IMG/VR virus record: IMGVR_UViG_3300042905_003458
Location: 1 to 23,339 of that record
DNA: 23,339 bases
From: a virus
Reading direction: 5' to 3' (one strand)
The notes beneath the pieces were generated by a model, which saw only the letters and a program-made list of their open reading frames with translations, searched no databases and was not told the origin of the DNA. Each line of letters starts with the position of its first letter. Position 1 is the stretch's first letter. Positions 22,545 through 23,339 of the stretch are shown piece after piece. The translations under genes were made by a program, and so were the position numbers.

Positions 22545-23291
22545 ATGACACGACTGCACGGCAATCTCAACGCCGCCTTCCCCACGCGGGAAAGCATCCT
22601 CAACACCGGCACGCTGAATGCGCTGAATGGCACCGTGATCGTGAACGCCGAAGGGGCTGGCAATATCGGCCTGGCGATCTCCGGCACCTATGTGGGCACG
22701 ATCACGCTTGAAGGCTCGATTGACGGCACCAACTGGGACGCGATCCCCATCAAGCCTTTGAACGCGGCAGCCATCTATGTGCTGACCCTGGCATCCGCGG
22801 CGCAGGGCCGCTGGGTGGGTCCGTCAGGACCCTACCAGCAGGTGCGCGCCCGCATGTCGGCCTTCACGTCCGGTTCCGCATCCGTAACGGTGATCGCGGA
22901 CATCAATGACATCATCGTCGAGGCATTCTCCAAGCCAGCGGATCAGGCTCTCACAGTCACAGCGGCGGCGGCGGCGGCGGCCACGCTTACCCTGCCGGCG
23001 CCCGGCGCGGGGCTTTATCAGCACATCACCAGCCTGCTCATTGAGCGCCACACGGCGGCGGCCATCACCGGCGGCGTGACGCCAATCGTGGTCACCAGCA
23101 CCAATCTTCCCGGCTCGCTGGCGTGGTCATTCAATCCCAATGCCGCCGCCGCAGGCGACAAGGTGGATTTCCAAAGCGAGCCAAACCAGCCGCTGCGCGC
23201 ATCAACCGCCAACACGGCTGTCACCATCGTCATGCCCGCCACCACATCAGTGATCTGGCGCGCCACGGCCTTCTGGTATAACGCGCCTTAA
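22545..23291 (+). CDS. Beta-rich protein of unknown function, probable virion component
   Basis: A 248-residue protein with AAGGAG at 22531-22536 eight bases before ATG 22545. Residues about 25-125 read like an immunoglobulin-type or jelly-roll beta sandwich: NGTVIVNAEGAGNIGLAISG, YVGTITLEGSIDGTNWDAIP, GPYQQVRARMSAFTSGSASV. A poly-Ala hinge (VTAAAAAAATLTLP) leads to a second beta-rich half (LYQHITSLLIERHTAAAITG, VDFQSEPNQPLRAS, SVIWRATAFWYNAP). The TLEGSIDGTNWDAIP pattern occurs in adhesive or capsid-decorating modules of other phages. Position after the lysis genes is unusual for a main structural protein, so a late-acquired decoration or accessory adhesin is a fair guess. No catalytic motif is seen. 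Confidence 0.6.
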   Translation: MTRLHGNLNAAFPTRESILNTGTLNALNGTVIVNAEGAGNIGLAISGTYVGTITLEGSIDGTNWDAIPIKPLNAAAIYVLTLASAAQGRWVGPSGPYQQVRARMSAFTSGSASVTVIADINDIIVEAFSKPADQALTVTAAAAAAATLTLPAPGAGLYQHITSLLIERHTAAAITGGVTPIVVTSTNLPGSLAWSFNPNAAAAGDKVDFQSEPNQPLRASTANTAVTIVMPATTSVIWRATAFWYNAP

Positions 23292-23297
23292 AAGCTG

Positions 23298-23339
23298 GCC
23301 ATCCGACATTACGCAAGTTTTGGCCCAATGTCGGATGGC
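23298..23339. terminator. Perfect 13-bp inverted repeat at the right edge (candidate terminator)
   Basis: GCCATCCGACATT (23298-23310) is matched by AATGTCGGATGGC (23327-23339) with a 16-base spacer that contains GTTTTGG. It starts six bases after the last stop and its second arm ends exactly at the last base of the window, so any T-tract is out of sight. A terminator for the late operon is the simplest reading; a site bound by a dimeric protein or a terminal inverted repeat of a mobile element is possible. Confidence 0.45.

Noticed and set aside
22962-22982. A GCG/GGC triplet run that looks like a microsatellite
   Set aside because: It is short, in frame, and encodes the Ala hinge of the last protein; similar Ala and Pro codon runs are common in this genome.
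1-23339. tRNA genes, rRNA, CRISPR arrays, transposase or integrase genes
   Set aside because: No matching structure or protein motif was seen on either strand.

Overview
The window is a compact, single-strand (+) late-gene module of a short-tailed (T7-like, podoviral) bacteriophage or prophage. Base composition is high-GC almost throughout, and nearly every gene overlaps the next by ATGA or TGATG, as in a translationally coupled operon. The high GC and the lysis families present (a GTA-type 3TM holin and a small two-helix holin-like protein, both common in alphaproteobacterial prophages) suggest an alphaproteobacterial host. This is inference; no host gene, integrase, RNA polymerase or replication gene is visible, so lytic phage versus prophage cannot be decided.

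Layout: (1) 1-2357, packaging: a short AT-richer leader, a probable small terminase, a 207-bp GC-rich non-coding gap full of palindromes and repeats (candidate packaging site or regulatory region), and the large terminase. (2) 2357-7170, head: a GNAT-fold T7 gp13-like protein, a small gp7.3-like protein, the portal, a Bbp19-like protein, the scaffold, the major capsid protein and a small candidate decoration protein. (3) 7178-9960, tail: after a strong terminator come the tail adaptor (gp11-like) and nozzle (gp12-like). (4) 9957-18846, ejectosome: a gp14-like protein, an 871-aa protein with a tail-lysozyme domain, and a 1909-aa giant in the position of T7 gp16. The giant combines membrane-active-looking segments, a ParB-like domain, a zinc-metallopeptidase-like HELGHH motif and LPD38-type polyvalent-protein sequence. 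(5) 18876-20801, receptor binding: a tail fibre/tailspike with a T7-like N-terminal virion anchor and a beta-helix body whose GC falls sharply. (6) 20821-22532, lysis: a 30-aa membrane peptide, an XhlA-like protein, a GH24 endolysin with an unusual catalytic Cys and a proline-rich membrane tail, and two holin-like proteins. (7) 22545-23291, a beta-rich protein of unknown function, followed by a perfect 13-bp inverted repeat that ends at the last base of the window.

How they work together: the terminase pair fills the scaffold/capsid shell through the portal; gp11- and gp12-like proteins build the stubby tail; the fibre binds the cell surface; the three internal proteins are expected to be ejected ahead of the DNA to cross the envelope; and the lysis genes release progeny. 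The strongest lead for new biology is the giant ejected protein, followed by the endolysin architecture, the hairpins that bracket the capsid gene, and the transferred-looking receptor-binding domain. Gaps between genes are all shorter than 300 bases.
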